NCBI GenBank assembly: GCA_019309815.1
Contig: JAFDFO010000161.1
Location: 1-5,943, forward strand
Length of the DNA stretch: 5,943 bases
From: Deltaproteobacteria bacterium
Lineage (GTDB): Bacteria; Desulfobacterota; Desulfobacteria; Desulfobacterales; C00003060
Direction: 5' to 3'
The first letter of the stretch is position 1, and each line of letters begins with the position of its first letter. A model generated the notes under the pieces. The model saw only the letters and a list, made by a program, of their open reading frames with translations. It had not been told where the DNA came from and searched no databases. The translations under genes were made by a program, and so were the position numbers. Shown here in pieces: positions 5,851 through 5,943 of this stretch.

Positions 5851-5943
5851 CTATCCAATGACCGTGGCGTGGGAAATCGGTGCATGGACAATACGCTCCA
5901 CCCTGGCTGCACGGATCCGCTCTTCGTGCTCAACCTTTCTTGA
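5851..5943 (-). CDS. Possible 3' end of a minus-strand gene, cut by the window edge
   Basis: An open frame enters from the right edge and ends with TAG at 5853-5851, giving 30 residues. It starts Arg/Glu-rich (KVEHEERIRAARVERIV) and then reads HAPISHATVIG. A charged helical start would fit many proteins, including the linker before a histidine kinase, but no family can be named. Position upstream of a response regulator makes a kinase remnant conceivable; this is inference only. It may equally be noncoding. Confidence 0.2.
   Translation of the reverse strand, partial: SRKVEHEERIRAARVERIVHAPISHATVIG

Overview
The window is bacterial, of moderate GC, with strong AGGAGG-type ribosome binding sites and compact gene spacing. 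The mix is an ASB/ACT-type SerA, a four-helix-bundle (23S-rRNA-intervening-sequence type) gene remnant flanked by short repeats, and a response regulator next to a TauE/SafE permease. This would fit an anaerobic Desulfobacterota (former Deltaproteobacteria) genome or metagenome contig, but that is an inference from gene content; no rRNA or other taxonomic marker is present.

Layout. (1) Positions 1-365 hold no intact gene. They contain a ~190-bp relic: three fragments of a four-helix-bundle protein gene, in three reading frames, between inverted arrays of an 8-base unit (GATTCAAG-like), then a perfect 10-bp hairpin. (2) Positions 366-3194 are the serine biosynthesis locus. serA (3-phosphoglycerate dehydrogenase, minus strand, TTG start) and serC (phosphoserine aminotransferase, plus strand) diverge from a ~160-bp region. 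That region holds a candidate promoter for each gene and a 9-bp perfect inverted repeat over both -35 boxes. Together they encode the first two steps from 3-phosphoglycerate to serine; no serB is present. (3) A strong hairpin at 3236-3273 ends serC and may also stop the converging minus-strand operon. (4) Positions 3316-5370, minus strand, read in transcription order: a damaged single-receiver response regulator, a TauE/SafE-family permease, and a small three-helix membrane protein 14 bases behind it. (5) Positions 5371-5943 hold a candidate promoter and a 15-bp palindrome upstream of the regulator, then ~400 bases without a convincing gene, and at the window edge the possible 3' end of a minus-strand gene.

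The most notable points are the internally deleted four-helix-bundle element, the response regulator that has lost about 19 residues including its conserved Thr/Ser segment, the symmetric serA/serC control region, and the palindrome upstream of the regulator. I did not find a clearly new multi-gene system.
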